Of a DNA stretch of 64,000 nucleotides, positions 54,482 to 63,167 are shown one piece after another (within the stretch, counting starts at the first letter, position 1; each line of letters begins with the position of its first letter). The position numbers and the translations under genes were made by a program. The notes beneath the pieces were generated by a model. The model had not been told where the DNA came from, did not search any database, and worked only from the letters and a program-made list of their open reading frames with translations. Where the stretch lies: the NCBI RefSeq assembly GCF_013166595.1, contig NZ_JABKKG010000001.1, positions 248,001 through 312,000 on the forward strand. The letters are read 5' to 3'. The DNA is from Palleniella intestinalis (GTDB taxonomy: Bacteria; Bacteroidota; Bacteroidia; Bacteroidales; Bacteroidaceae).

Positions 54482-55180
54482 ATGTTGGAAGAACTCAAAG
54501 AAAAAGTATTCCAGGCTAACCTTGATCTCGTTAGACAGAATCTCGTGATTTTCACCTGGGGAAATGTCAGTGGAATAGACCGTGAGAAAGGACTCATGGT
54601 CATAAAGCCATCAGGCGTTTCGTATGACGATATGAAAGCGGAAGATATGGTCGTTGTAGAACTTGCGACAGGAAAAGTTGTAGAAGGGACGATGAATCCT
54701 TCTTCCGACACACCAACACACATTGAACTTTACAAAGCGTTCCCGAACATTTCCGGCGTCGTACACACACATTCCACATACGCGACAGCATTTGCTCAGG
54801 CAGGTCTCAGCATCCCTAACATCGGAACTACACACGCAGACTATTTCTACAAAGACATCCCATGTACACGCGACATGGTAGAAAGCGAGATGGCAGAGTA
54901 TGAGAAGGAAACAGGAACTGTGATTATCGATGCTTTCAAGGATATCAATCCGGATCACACTCCGGGAGTACTTGTAAAGTGCCACGGTCCTTTCTCTTGG
55001 GGAACATCCCCGGCAAATGCAGTGTACAATGCGAAGGTAATGGAGCAGTGCGCAAAAATGGCATTTGTGTCATTGACGCTCAACCCTGACACAACGATGA
55101 ACCCACTGCTGATTGAGAAACATTATCTGCGCAAACATGGCCCTAATGCATACTATGGCCAACCGGGACAGAAGCATTAA
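54482..55180 (+). CDS. araD: L-ribulose-5-phosphate 4-epimerase
   Basis: 232 aa class II aldolase-fold enzyme converting L-ribulose-5-P to D-xylulose-5-P. Zn ligands lie in [14 protein letters not shown] and in the C-terminal His pair region; KPSGVSYDD and [14 protein letters not shown] bind phosphate. Begins 33 bases after the regulator. Confidence 0.95.
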   Translation: MLEELKEKVFQANLDLVRQNLVIFTWGNVSGIDREKGLMVIKPSGVSYDDMKAEDMVVVELATGKVVEGTMNPSSDTPTHIELYKAFPNISGVVHTHSTYATAFAQAGLSIPNIGTTHADYFYKDIPCTRDMVESEMAEYEKETGTVIIDAFKDINPDHTPGVLVKCHGPFSWGTSPANAVYNAKVMEQCAKMAFVSLTLNPDTTMNPLLIEKHYLRKHGPNAYYGQPGQKH

Positions 55181-55233
55181 TGCATTGTCCAAACAAGGAA
55201 ACAGAAAATACAGAAACACTATATAAATAACAC

Positions 55234-55292
55234 TATGCTCTGACAACCCTCCTCTTTGGGAAACCGATACTCAACATATCATTCAGAGCATA
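55234..55292 (+). promoter_or_regulatory. Inverted repeat in the araA leader
   Basis: Perfect 10-bp arms TATGCTCTGA (55234-55243) and TCAGAGCATA (55283-55292), 39 bases apart, ending 20 bases before the araA ATG. A small CCC/GGG stem lies in the loop. Possible operator pair or mRNA structure. Confidence 0.45.
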
Positions 55293-55312
55293 TCCCAAAA
55301 AAACTAACCAAT

Positions 55313-56860
55313 ATGAAACCATTTGAAAATTTGGAGCTTTGGTGGATTACCGGAGCACAGCTTCTTTACGGAGGCGAAACAGTCAAGGTTGTAGACGGAC
55401 ACTCACAGGAAATGGTGGACGGTCTTAACGCTACCGGTATAATCCCAATCAAAGTAGTATATAAAGGCACTGCAAATTCAGACAAGGAAGTTGCTGCCAT
55501 CATGAAAGCAGCAAACAATGAAGAGAAATGTGTCGGTGTGATCACATGGATGCACACATTCTCTCCTGCAAAAATGTGGATTCACGGTCTGCAAGCACTG
55601 AACAAGCCTTTGCTCCACCTGCATACACAGTACAATCAGGAGATTCCATGGGACACAATGGACATGGACTTCATGAACCTCAACCAGTCTGCACACGGCG
55701 ACCGTGAGTTCGGCCATATCTGCTCACGCCTCCGCAAGCCACGCAAAGTTGTTGTAGGCTATTGGAAAGAAAAGAAGACTCAGGAGCACATCGCTGTCTG
55801 GGCACGTGTTGCAGCAGCAGTAGCCGATGCAAAGGACATGCTCATCATCCGCTTCGGTGATCAGATGAACAACGTTGCCGTAACAGACGGTGACAAGGTT
55901 GCCGCAGAGCAGGTTCTCGGCTACCACGTAGACTACTGCTGTGTATCAGAACTGATGGACTACTGGAAGAAGGTTGACCCTAAAGATGTTGACGCTCTTG
56001 TGGAGGAATACAAGAAACTTTACAAGATTGTTCCTTGTGAAGCCGGTGAGGAAATCGGTAACAAGAAAATCTGGAATGCCGCACGCGCAGAGCTCGCTCT
56101 CCGTGCCATCCTTAAGGCTAAGGGAGCGAAAGGGTTCACAACAAACTTTGACGACCTCGGCTCTTGGGACGATCCTGATTCTGAAGGCTTTGTCGGCTTT
56201 GACCAAATTCCGGGACTCGCTTCACAGCGTCTCATGGCAGAAGGATACGGTTTCGGCGCTGAGGGTGACTGGAAGTCAGCGGCTCTCTATCGCACACTGT
56301 GGTATATGACACAGGGAATGCCTACCGGATGTTCCTTCCTCGAGGACTACACACTGAACTTCGACGGTGAGAATTCTTCCCTCCTCCAGAGCCACATGCT
56401 TGAGGTATGCCCACTCATCGCTGTCGATGACGAGCCGGTTCGCCTTGAGGTCCACCACCTTGGCATCGGTGTCCGCAAGCAACAGACAGCACGCCTTGTG
56501 TTCAACTCAAAGGTTGGTGACGGCGTGACAGCGACAGTCGTGGACATGGGCAACAGATTCCGCCTTATCGTGAACGACGTACACTGCATACAGCCAAAGC
56601 CACTGCCTAAACTCCCGGTGGCAAACGCTCTCTGGGTTCCGCAGCCAAACTTCGAGATTGGAGCAGGCTCATGGATTCTTGCAGGCGGCACACACCACTC
56701 TTGCTTCTCTTACGACATCACACCGGAGTACTGGGAAGACTACGCAGAAATGCTTAACATCGAGTACCTGCACATCGACAAGAATTCCACATTTGAGTCT
56801 GTAAAGCGCGACCTCCGTATCAACGAAATATATTACATGCTTAACAAAGCATTGATGTAA
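55313..56860 (+). CDS. araA: L-arabinose isomerase
   Basis: 515 aa. Converts L-arabinose to L-ribulose. Family segments: ELWWITGAQLLYGG at the start, CVGVITWMHTFSPAKMWI, LHTQYNQEIPW, and the metal ligands around GDWKSAAL, SFLEDYTLN and LEVHHLGIG. ATG 55313; a longer reading from a TTG at 55256 would run through the leader hairpin and is rejected. Confidence 0.96.
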   Translation: MKPFENLELWWITGAQLLYGGETVKVVDGHSQEMVDGLNATGIIPIKVVYKGTANSDKEVAAIMKAANNEEKCVGVITWMHTFSPAKMWIHGLQALNKPLLHLHTQYNQEIPWDTMDMDFMNLNQSAHGDREFGHICSRLRKPRKVVVGYWKEKKTQEHIAVWARVAAAVADAKDMLIIRFGDQMNNVAVTDGDKVAAEQVLGYHVDYCCVSELMDYWKKVDPKDVDALVEEYKKLYKIVPCEAGEEIGNKKIWNAARAELALRAILKAKGAKGFTTNFDDLGSWDDPDSEGFVGFDQIPGLASQRLMAEGYGFGAEGDWKSAALYRTLWYMTQGMPTGCSFLEDYTLNFDGENSSLLQSHMLEVCPLIAVDDEPVRLEVHHLGIGVRKQQTARLVFNSKVGDGVTATVVDMGNRFRLIVNDVHCIQPKPLPKLPVANALWVPQPNFEIGAGSWILAGGTHHSCFSYDITPEYWEDYAEMLNIEYLHIDKNSTFESVKRDLRINEIYYMLNKALM

Positions 56861-56892
56861 TACAGGGCAAAGCGCTGAAACACAATACCATT

Positions 56893-58482
56893 ATGACTGT
56901 AAAAGAAACTATCACCACAGGTAAAGCCATTCTCGGAATCGAGTTTGGCTCTACCCGTATAAAGGCTGTTCTCATTGACGAGAACAACAAGCCTATCGCA
57001 CAAGGCTGCCATGAATGGGAGAACTCTCTCGTTGACGGACTGTGGACCTACTCCATTGAGGAAATATGGTATGGCTTGCAGGACTGCTATGCAAACCTTG
57101 TGAAGGATGTCAAAGCACAGTACGATTGTGTCATTGAGAGCCTTTCCGCCATAGGAATCTCTGCAATGATGCACGGCTACATGGCATTTGACGAGAACGA
57201 CAAAATCCTTGTTCCTTTCCGTACCTGGCGCAATACAAACACAGGAAAAGCGGCAGCGGAACTTTCCGAACTGTTCGTGTACAACATCCCATTGCGCTGG
57301 AGCATCTCCCACCTCTACGAATGCATCCTTGAGGACAACGAGCATGTCAAGAACATCAAATACCTTACCACACTTGCCGGCTACATCCATTGGCAGCTGA
57401 CAGGCAAGAAAGTCCTCGGTGTGGGCGATGCGTCAGGCATGCTTCCTATTGACCCGGAGACAAAGGACTACAATAAGGAAATGGTTGAGAAGTTTGACAA
57501 GCTTATCCGTCCAAAAGAATACTCTTGGAAACTGCTTGACATACTGCCGGAAGTCCTTTGCGCAGGTGAAAATGCAGGAGTGCTTACCGATGAGGGAGCA
57601 AAGAGACTTGATGTCTCCGGAAACCTGAAGGGTGGCATCCCTTTCTGCCCGCCGGAAGGTGACGCAGGAACAGGAATGGTTGCGACAAATGCCGTAAAGC
57701 AGCGCACTGGCAACGTGTCCGCCGGAACGTCATCTTTCTCTATGATCGTCCTTGAAAAGGACCTCAGCAAACCATCAGAGATGATTGACATGGTAACCAC
57801 TCCTGACGGTTCACTCGTAGCCATGGTCCACTGTAACAACTGCACATCGGACATTAACGCTTGGGTGAAACTGTTCAAGGAATACCAAGAGTTGCTCGGC
57901 GTTCCTGTAGACATGAATGAAGTCTACGGCAAACTCTACAACAATGCCATGACCGGTGACGCTGACTGCGGTGGCGTACTGGCCTACAACTACATCTCCG
58001 GCGAACCTGTGACAGGACTTGCAGAAGGACGCCCGATGGTTGTCCGCTCCGCCAACGACAAATTCAATCTTGCAAACCTGTTCCGCTCACATCTCTATGC
58101 CACTGTCGCAGTACTGAAACTCGGCAATGACATTCTTTTCAACGAAGAGAAAGTAAAGGTTGACCGCATAACAGGCCACGGCGGACTCTTCAAGACAAAA
58201 GGCGTGGGACAGCGTGTACTCGCAGCCGCCCTCAACTCCCCTATTTCCGTAATGGAAACCGCCGGAGAAGGCGGAGCATGGGGCATTGCACTTCTTGCAA
58301 GCTACCTTGTCAACAAAGAGTCAAAGTCCCTTGCCGACTATCTTGAATATGTTGTGTTTGACGGAAACACAGGCACAGCAATATCACCAACACCTGAAGA
58401 TGTGGAGGGCTTCAACAAATACATGGAACAGTACAAGGCTGGTCTTGCCATAGAGCAGTCAGCTGTTGAACATAAGAAATAA
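56893..58482 (+). CDS. FGGY-family carbohydrate kinase, probable ribulokinase
   Basis: 529 aa. Phosphate-binding IEFGSTRIKAVLIDE at the N-terminus and the second-domain segment PEGDAGTGMVATNAVKQRTG with catalytic Asp. It is placed between araA and tkt; by pathway logic it phosphorylates L-ribulose, although members of this group are often annotated as xylulokinase. It begins 32 bases after araA. Confidence 0.88.
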   Translation: MTVKETITTGKAILGIEFGSTRIKAVLIDENNKPIAQGCHEWENSLVDGLWTYSIEEIWYGLQDCYANLVKDVKAQYDCVIESLSAIGISAMMHGYMAFDENDKILVPFRTWRNTNTGKAAAELSELFVYNIPLRWSISHLYECILEDNEHVKNIKYLTTLAGYIHWQLTGKKVLGVGDASGMLPIDPETKDYNKEMVEKFDKLIRPKEYSWKLLDILPEVLCAGENAGVLTDEGAKRLDVSGNLKGGIPFCPPEGDAGTGMVATNAVKQRTGNVSAGTSSFSMIVLEKDLSKPSEMIDMVTTPDGSLVAMVHCNNCTSDINAWVKLFKEYQELLGVPVDMNEVYGKLYNNAMTGDADCGGVLAYNYISGEPVTGLAEGRPMVVRSANDKFNLANLFRSHLYATVAVLKLGNDILFNEEKVKVDRITGHGGLFKTKGVGQRVLAAALNSPISVMETAGEGGAWGIALLASYLVNKESKSLADYLEYVVFDGNTGTAISPTPEDVEGFNKYMEQYKAGLAIEQSAVEHKK

Positions 58483-58508
58483 CCAAACATAAAAGCAACA
58501 ATTTAACC

Positions 58509-60533
58509 ATGAACGACAACAAGACAATGCAACTTGCTGCAGACAACATCCGTATCCTTGCAGCATCAATGGTAGAGAAGGCTAAATCCGGCCACCCGGG
58601 CGGTGCCATGGGCGGAGCAGACTTCATCAATGTCCTTTACTCAGAATATCTTAACCACGACCCACAGAACCCGGAATGGGTAGGCCGTGACCGCTTCTTC
58701 CTTGATCCGGGCCACATGGCTCCTATGCTCTATGCCCAGCTTGCACTGACAGGCAAGTACACACTCGACGAGCTTGCACAGCTTCGCCAGTGGGGCTCAC
58801 CTACCACAGGACACCCGGAGTTCGAGATTGCACGTGGCGTGGAGAACACCTCAGGCCCTCTCGGACAAGGCCACGTGTTCGCTGTCGGCGCAGCCATCGC
58901 AGCCAAGTTCCTTGCAGAGCACACCGGAAACCCTACATTCAAAAAAGAGACCATCTATGCCTACATCTCTGACGGCGGCATACAGGAGGAAATCTCACAG
59001 GGCGGCGCACGCGTGGCAGCCGTGCTTGGTCTGGACAACCTCATCATGTTCTATGACTCCAACGACATCCAGCTCTCAACAGAGACAAAGGAAGTGATGT
59101 GCGAGGACACAGCAGCCAAGTACAAGGCATTCGGCTGGGAAGTCATCGAAATCAACGGTAACGATGTTGACCAAATCCGCAAAGCCATTGAGGAAGCAAA
59201 GAAAGTGCAGGGCAAGCCGACCCTCATCATCGGCAAGTGCATCATGGGCAAGGGCGCACTCAAAGCTGATGGCACATCCTACGAGTCCGACTGCAAGACT
59301 CACGGCGCTCCTCTCGGCGGTGACGCATACATCAACACTGTCAAGAACCTTGGCGGCGACCCTGAGAATCCATTCGTAATCTTCCCTGAGGTACAGGCGA
59401 TGTACAATGCACGTGCGGAAGAACTGAAAGCTATCGTTGCAGAGCGTTATGCAGAAGAGAAGGCATGGGCAGAGGCAAATCCGGAGAAGGCACAGCAGCA
59501 GGCAGACTGGTTTGCAAACAAAGCTCCACAGATTGACTGGACAAAGGTCAGCCAGAAGGCTAACGATGCAACACGCTCTGCATCTGCGGCTTGTCTTTCT
59601 GCACTCGCCGAGCAGGTGCCAAACATGATCTGCGCTTCCGCCGACCTCTCCAACTCCGACAAGACTGACGGCTTCCTGAAGAAGACACACGCCCTGACAA
59701 AGGACGACTTCTCCGGAGCATTCTTCCAGGCAGGCGTGGCAGAGCTCACCATGGCATGCTGCTGCATCGGCATGGCACTCCATGGCGGCGTTATCCCTGC
59801 ATGCGGCACATTCTTCGTATTCTCCGACTACATGAAGCCGGCAGTGCGCATGGCTGCACTCATGCAGCTCCCTGTCAAGTTCATCTGGACACACGATGCA
59901 TTCCGCGTCGGTGAGGACGGCCCTACCCACGAGCCTGTAGAGCAGGAGGCACAGATTCGTCTCATGGAGAAACTCAAGAACCATGCAGGCAAGAACTCTG
60001 TCCTCGTACTCCGCCCTGCCGAGGCAAAGGAGACAACAGTCGCTTGGGCCATGGCAATGGAGAACACTGACACTCCGACAGCCCTCATCTTCTCCCGCCA
60101 GAACATCACCGACCTCCCTGAAGGCAATGACTACGAGCAGGCACGCAAGGGCGCCTACATCGTGGCTGGCTCTGACGAGAACCCTGACGTCATCATGGTG
60201 GCTTCCGGCTCCGAAGTGTCCACACTCGTCAGTGGTGCAGAACTTCTCCGCAAGGACGGCGTAAAGTGCCGCATCGTAAGCGTACCATCAGAAGGCGTGT
60301 TCCGCAACCAGCCAACCGAGTACCAGCAGACAGTCGTGCCTGCAGGCGCTAAGGTGTTCGGCATGACAGCAGGACTGCCTGTAAACCTCCAGGCATTCCT
60401 CATCGGAGCAGACCCCAAGTCCACAATCTGGGGACTCAACAGCTTCGGCTTCTCAGCTCCTTACAAAGTGCTTGACGAGAAACTCGGCTACACAGCAGAG
60501 AATGTCTACAACCAAGTAAAGGCTATTCTCTAA
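58509..60533 (+). CDS. tkt: Transketolase
   Basis: 674 aa, full length. TPP-binding domain (SGHPGGAMGGADF, YISDGGIQEEISQGGARV), pyrimidine domain (FVFSDYMKPAVRMAALMQLP, WTHDAFRVGEDGPTHEPVEQ) and C-terminal domain. It moves the xylulose-5-P formed by AraD into the pentose phosphate pathway. GC-rich, strongly biased codon use suggests high expression. Confidence 0.97.
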   Translation: MNDNKTMQLAADNIRILAASMVEKAKSGHPGGAMGGADFINVLYSEYLNHDPQNPEWVGRDRFFLDPGHMAPMLYAQLALTGKYTLDELAQLRQWGSPTTGHPEFEIARGVENTSGPLGQGHVFAVGAAIAAKFLAEHTGNPTFKKETIYAYISDGGIQEEISQGGARVAAVLGLDNLIMFYDSNDIQLSTETKEVMCEDTAAKYKAFGWEVIEINGNDVDQIRKAIEEAKKVQGKPTLIIGKCIMGKGALKADGTSYESDCKTHGAPLGGDAYINTVKNLGGDPENPFVIFPEVQAMYNARAEELKAIVAERYAEEKAWAEANPEKAQQQADWFANKAPQIDWTKVSQKANDATRSASAACLSALAEQVPNMICASADLSNSDKTDGFLKKTHALTKDDFSGAFFQAGVAELTMACCCIGMALHGGVIPACGTFFVFSDYMKPAVRMAALMQLPVKFIWTHDAFRVGEDGPTHEPVEQEAQIRLMEKLKNHAGKNSVLVLRPAEAKETTVAWAMAMENTDTPTALIFSRQNITDLPEGNDYEQARKGAYIVAGSDENPDVIMVASGSEVSTLVSGAELLRKDGVKCRIVSVPSEGVFRNQPTEYQQTVVPAGAKVFGMTAGLPVNLQAFLIGADPKSTIWGLNSFGFSAPYKVLDEKLGYTAENVYNQVKAIL

Positions 60534-60555
60534 ACCCACACACTAAGAATCCGGT

Positions 60556-60580
60556 GCTCTGAGGCGAAAAGCCTCAGAGC
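60556..60580 (+). promoter_or_regulatory. Intercistronic hairpin between tkt and rpiB
   Basis: Perfect 10-bp stem GCTCTGAGGC / GCCTCAGAGC with a 5-base loop (GAAAA) and no T-run, so it is more likely a stability or processing element than a terminator. The GCTCTGA / TCAGAGC core also occurs in the araA leader repeat. Confidence 0.55.
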
Positions 60581-60609
60581 CTATCTCTAAATCCTAAAAT
60601 TTAAAAACT

Positions 60610-61071
60610 ATGGAAATCAAGAAAGTAGGACTCGCAAGCGATCACGCTGGCTACCCATTGAAGAAATTCGTTGAGCAATACCTCGAAGAGAAAGGCTACC
60701 CTGTGCAGGACTACGGCTGCTGGAGCGACACAAGCGTTGACTACCCTGACTATGCACACGCCCTGGCAGAAGGCATCGAGGACGGCATCTGCAATGTCGG
60801 CATCGGCATCTGCGGCTCCGGCGAAGGCATGGCCATCGCCCTCAACAAGCATCAGGCAGTGCGTGCAGGACTCGCATGGTGCCCGGAAGTGGCAGGACTC
60901 TGCCGACAGCACAACGACGCCAATGTCATCGTGCTCCCGGGACGCTTCCTCAACAACAATGAGGCAGAGAAAATCCTTGACACGTTCTTCAAGACAAATT
61001 TCGAAGCAGGACGCCACCAGCGCCGTGTAGAGAAAATCTCAGGAAAATTCAAACTCGTGTTTGACAAGTAA
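60610..61071 (+). CDS. rpiB: Ribose-5-phosphate isomerase B
   Basis: 153 aa. GLASDHAGYPLKKF at the N-terminus and GIGICGSGEGMAIALNK with the catalytic Cys are the RpiB signatures. It interconverts ribose-5-P and ribulose-5-P. Last gene of the arabinose/pentose cluster, before a strong terminator. Confidence 0.96.
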   Translation: MEIKKVGLASDHAGYPLKKFVEQYLEEKGYPVQDYGCWSDTSVDYPDYAHALAEGIEDGICNVGIGICGSGEGMAIALNKHQAVRAGLAWCPEVAGLCRQHNDANVIVLPGRFLNNNEAEKILDTFFKTNFEAGRHQRRVEKISGKFKLVFDK

Positions 61072-61142
61072 GACCAAGAGCACTCCCCCCCTCCGCCATG
61101 TCAATCACAGCGGAGGACAGCGGGAAAAGAGCCATTCATAAA

Positions 61143-61189
61143 AAACAAAAGTCCGTAATCCCAACAAGGCATTACGGACTTTGTTTTTT
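61143..61189. terminator. Terminator of the arabinose/pentose operon
   Basis: 12-bp stem AAAGTCCGTAAT (61148-61159) / ATTACGGACTTT (61171-61182) followed by GTTTTTTA. The A-run before the stem would serve as a T-run for the opposite strand. Confidence 0.9.
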
Positions 61190-61216
61190 ATTATAAGCAC
61201 AATGCGATTACTCTGA

Positions 61217-61304
61217 CAAAAGGTGACACTTCACTGTACAAAAGATCACACATGACTTTGCAAAAAATGATACTTCATAGCTTAAAGTGTCACCAAACAT
61301 TTCC
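61217..61304. repeat. 22-base periodic repeat array, site 4
   Basis: Units begin at 61217 (CAAAAGGTGACACTTCAC...), 61239, 61261 and 61283. Same phase and consensus as the other three sites; located between convergent genes, so not obviously a promoter element. Confidence 0.65.
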
Positions 61305-61409
61305 CAATAAAATCTTTGTTGCTTTTTGAATGAAGCTGTATTGGTTTCTTATATAGCACAAAAAGGTGTAATATCTGCCAAACAACAAGCGATATAATAC
61401 TGATTATGT

Positions 61410-62423
61410 TCATTCTCTGGCAACAGGCAGATAAGGAAGTTTCACAATAAATTCCGTTTCAGTCTCCGTTATCACAACCTCAGCACCATTATTCCGAAAC
61501 TGCTCACGCAGGTTCTCTATCCCCATTCCTGTGCCATTCGCGCAAGAAAGTCGGTTAATACGGTTACGTACAACCACATAATCTTGTTTTGCTTCTACCA
61601 CTATCTCCAACGGGTTAGTGCTATTGCACACGTTATGCTTGATTGCGTTTTCAACCGACATCTGGACTGCTGCCGGAATAATCATTCTGTCCCCATGCTC
61701 ACCGTAATCACCAATGGCGATCTTAAGGTTGTCCTCAAACCTAATCTGCTGTAGGAAAACATACTCGCTTGCAAACTTCAGTTCGTCAGCAACTGTAACA
61801 ACATGTTTGGTGCGTGTTGACAGCAAATATCTGTACACATTGGAGAGCCTTTTGGCAAACAAGTTTGTCTTGTCAGGACTTTCATAAGCCAATGAGGCTA
61901 TCACATTCAGGCAATTGAAAAGAAAATGAGGGTTTATCTGGTTTTTCAATGCCTCATACTGATACTTCGCTTTCTCCTTCTCTATCTCCAGAAGCCGCTT
62001 GCTGTCATAGGAATGCCGCACTCCAAACTGATACAGCTCAACGCACAACAGAATCACCCCGCCGACCAGCAGACTTGGCATCACCAGCCGGAGGAAATCA
62101 AGATTCTCATTCAGTGAAAACAACGCATTGACCAATATGCTCAGTCCGGCAATCACAATGCCTGTGGCAAGAAAGTCCACACAAATCTTCCATGCCGGAG
62201 ACAATTTGAAGAACCGCGATGTGAGGTTCATAACGCAAATATCAAGATAGACAATGACAATGCATGACGGCAAGTTCAATATGAACGATGTGGCAAACTT
62301 TGAAGTTGGAAAGCCCTCTGGACCTGCTGATACTGTGAAAAATGTAAGCAAGCACAGCAAAAGCACCGCCATAGACGCACTCACCAGTATGAATGCCCGC
62401 CTGATTCTTTTATTTATCTTCAT
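61410..62423 (-). CDS. LytS/YehU-type sensor histidine kinase
   Basis: 337 aa. Four hydrophobic segments in the first 130 residues, then LKNQINPHFLFNCLNVIASL (phospho-acceptor His), SVENAIKHNV and GTGMGIENLREQF (ATP-binding boxes). I prefer ATG 62423; a TTG at 62426 is adjacent. It starts three bases after the regulator's stop, so the two are translationally coupled. Confidence 0.9.
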   Translation of the reverse strand: MKINKRIRRAFILVSASMAVLLLCLLTFFTVSAGPEGFPTSKFATSFILNLPSCIVIVYLDICVMNLTSRFFKLSPAWKICVDFLATGIVIAGLSILVNALFSLNENLDFLRLVMPSLLVGGVILLCVELYQFGVRHSYDSKRLLEIEKEKAKYQYEALKNQINPHFLFNCLNVIASLAYESPDKTNLFAKRLSNVYRYLLSTRTKHVVTVADELKFASEYVFLQQIRFEDNLKIAIGDYGEHGDRMIIPAAVQMSVENAIKHNVCNSTNPLEIVVEAKQDYVVVRNRINRLSCANGTGMGIENLREQFRNNGAEVVITETETEFIVKLPYLPVARE

Positions 62424-62426
62424 CAA

Positions 62427-63167
62427 TCAAATGTCTCCGTTCAACCATTTCGTCACTTGCAATGCCCGTTCCCTGCTTACGAGAATCGGGTTCGGGCTGT
62501 CAGGCTTGGTGATGACTTTCAGCCGTCCACCAAACATTTTCGCAACCCTTGCCACGGCTTCTATGTTGCAGATATAAGCTCTGGACACTCGGCAGAATAC
62601 TGCCTTGTCCAGCATATCGGCAAGAGTCTCTATGCTCATGTCAATGATGTACCGCTTCCCTGCAAACGTATTGGAATAGGTGTACCCCTCCTCACTATTG
62701 AAAAAGGCTATATCCTTTGCTGCAAGCGACAGCATATCATCACCCACTCTTACAAGAAAGCGGTCTTTTACTGTCCTGCAAACCGTCTCCCTCTTTTCAG
62801 ACATTCCGGCAAAGATGCGCTCAAATTTCAATATTGCAGCTTCCAACTCTTGTGCATCGATTGGTTTAAGAAGATAATCTATGCCATTGACTTTGAAGGC
62901 ATTCAATGCATATTCATCATACGCCGTAGTGAATATAACCGGGCCTTCATAGCCTGTCTTGTCAAATATTTCAAAACTGACACCGTCTGTCAGTCGAATA
63001 TCAGCAAACACCAAATCGGCTTTATGCTCATCCCCGTCCAATAAAGAAACAGCGGATTCGACACTTTCACACCATCCGGCACATTCATAGTCAGGGCGAA
63101 TCCTTGTGACCATCCTCTTCAGTTCGGTCATGGCAAGGCGTTCATCTTCAATTATCAGATATTTCAT
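62427..63167 (-). CDS. LytTR-family response regulator
   Basis: 246 aa from ATG 63167: receiver domain (YLIIEDERLAM, LVFADIRLTDG with the phospho-acceptor Asp, DYLLKPID) and LytTR DNA-binding domain (DIAFFNSEEGYTYSNTF, CRVSRAYICNIEAVARV). The frame is open upstream without a stop into the barrel gene, so as sequenced the regulator could be made both separately and as a fusion. Partner of the kinase at 61410. Confidence 0.9.
   Translation of the reverse strand: MKYLIIEDERLAMTELKRMVTRIRPDYECAGWCESVESAVSLLDGDEHKADLVFADIRLTDGVSFEIFDKTGYEGPVIFTTAYDEYALNAFKVNGIDYLLKPIDAQELEAAILKFERIFAGMSEKRETVCRTVKDRFLVRVGDDMLSLAAKDIAFFNSEEGYTYSNTFAGKRYIIDMSIETLADMLDKAVFCRVSRAYICNIEAVARVAKMFGGRLKVITKPDSPNPILVSRERALQVTKWLNGDI

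Larger units (their letters stand above)
61072..61409. other. Gene-free spacer between rpiB (+) and the second LytS-type kinase (-)
   Basis: It holds a small CCTCCGC/GCGGAGG hairpin (61090-61116), the rpiB terminator, and the 22-base array site 4. No gene seen. Confidence 0.6.

Noticed and set aside
55256..55312. TTG start for araA
   Set aside because: It would translate the leader hairpin; family similarity starts at ATG 55313.
59076..59984. A 302-codon minus-strand frame inside tkt
   Set aside because: Long only because of codon bias in tkt; its Cys/Leu/Val-rich product resembles no protein and has no promoter.
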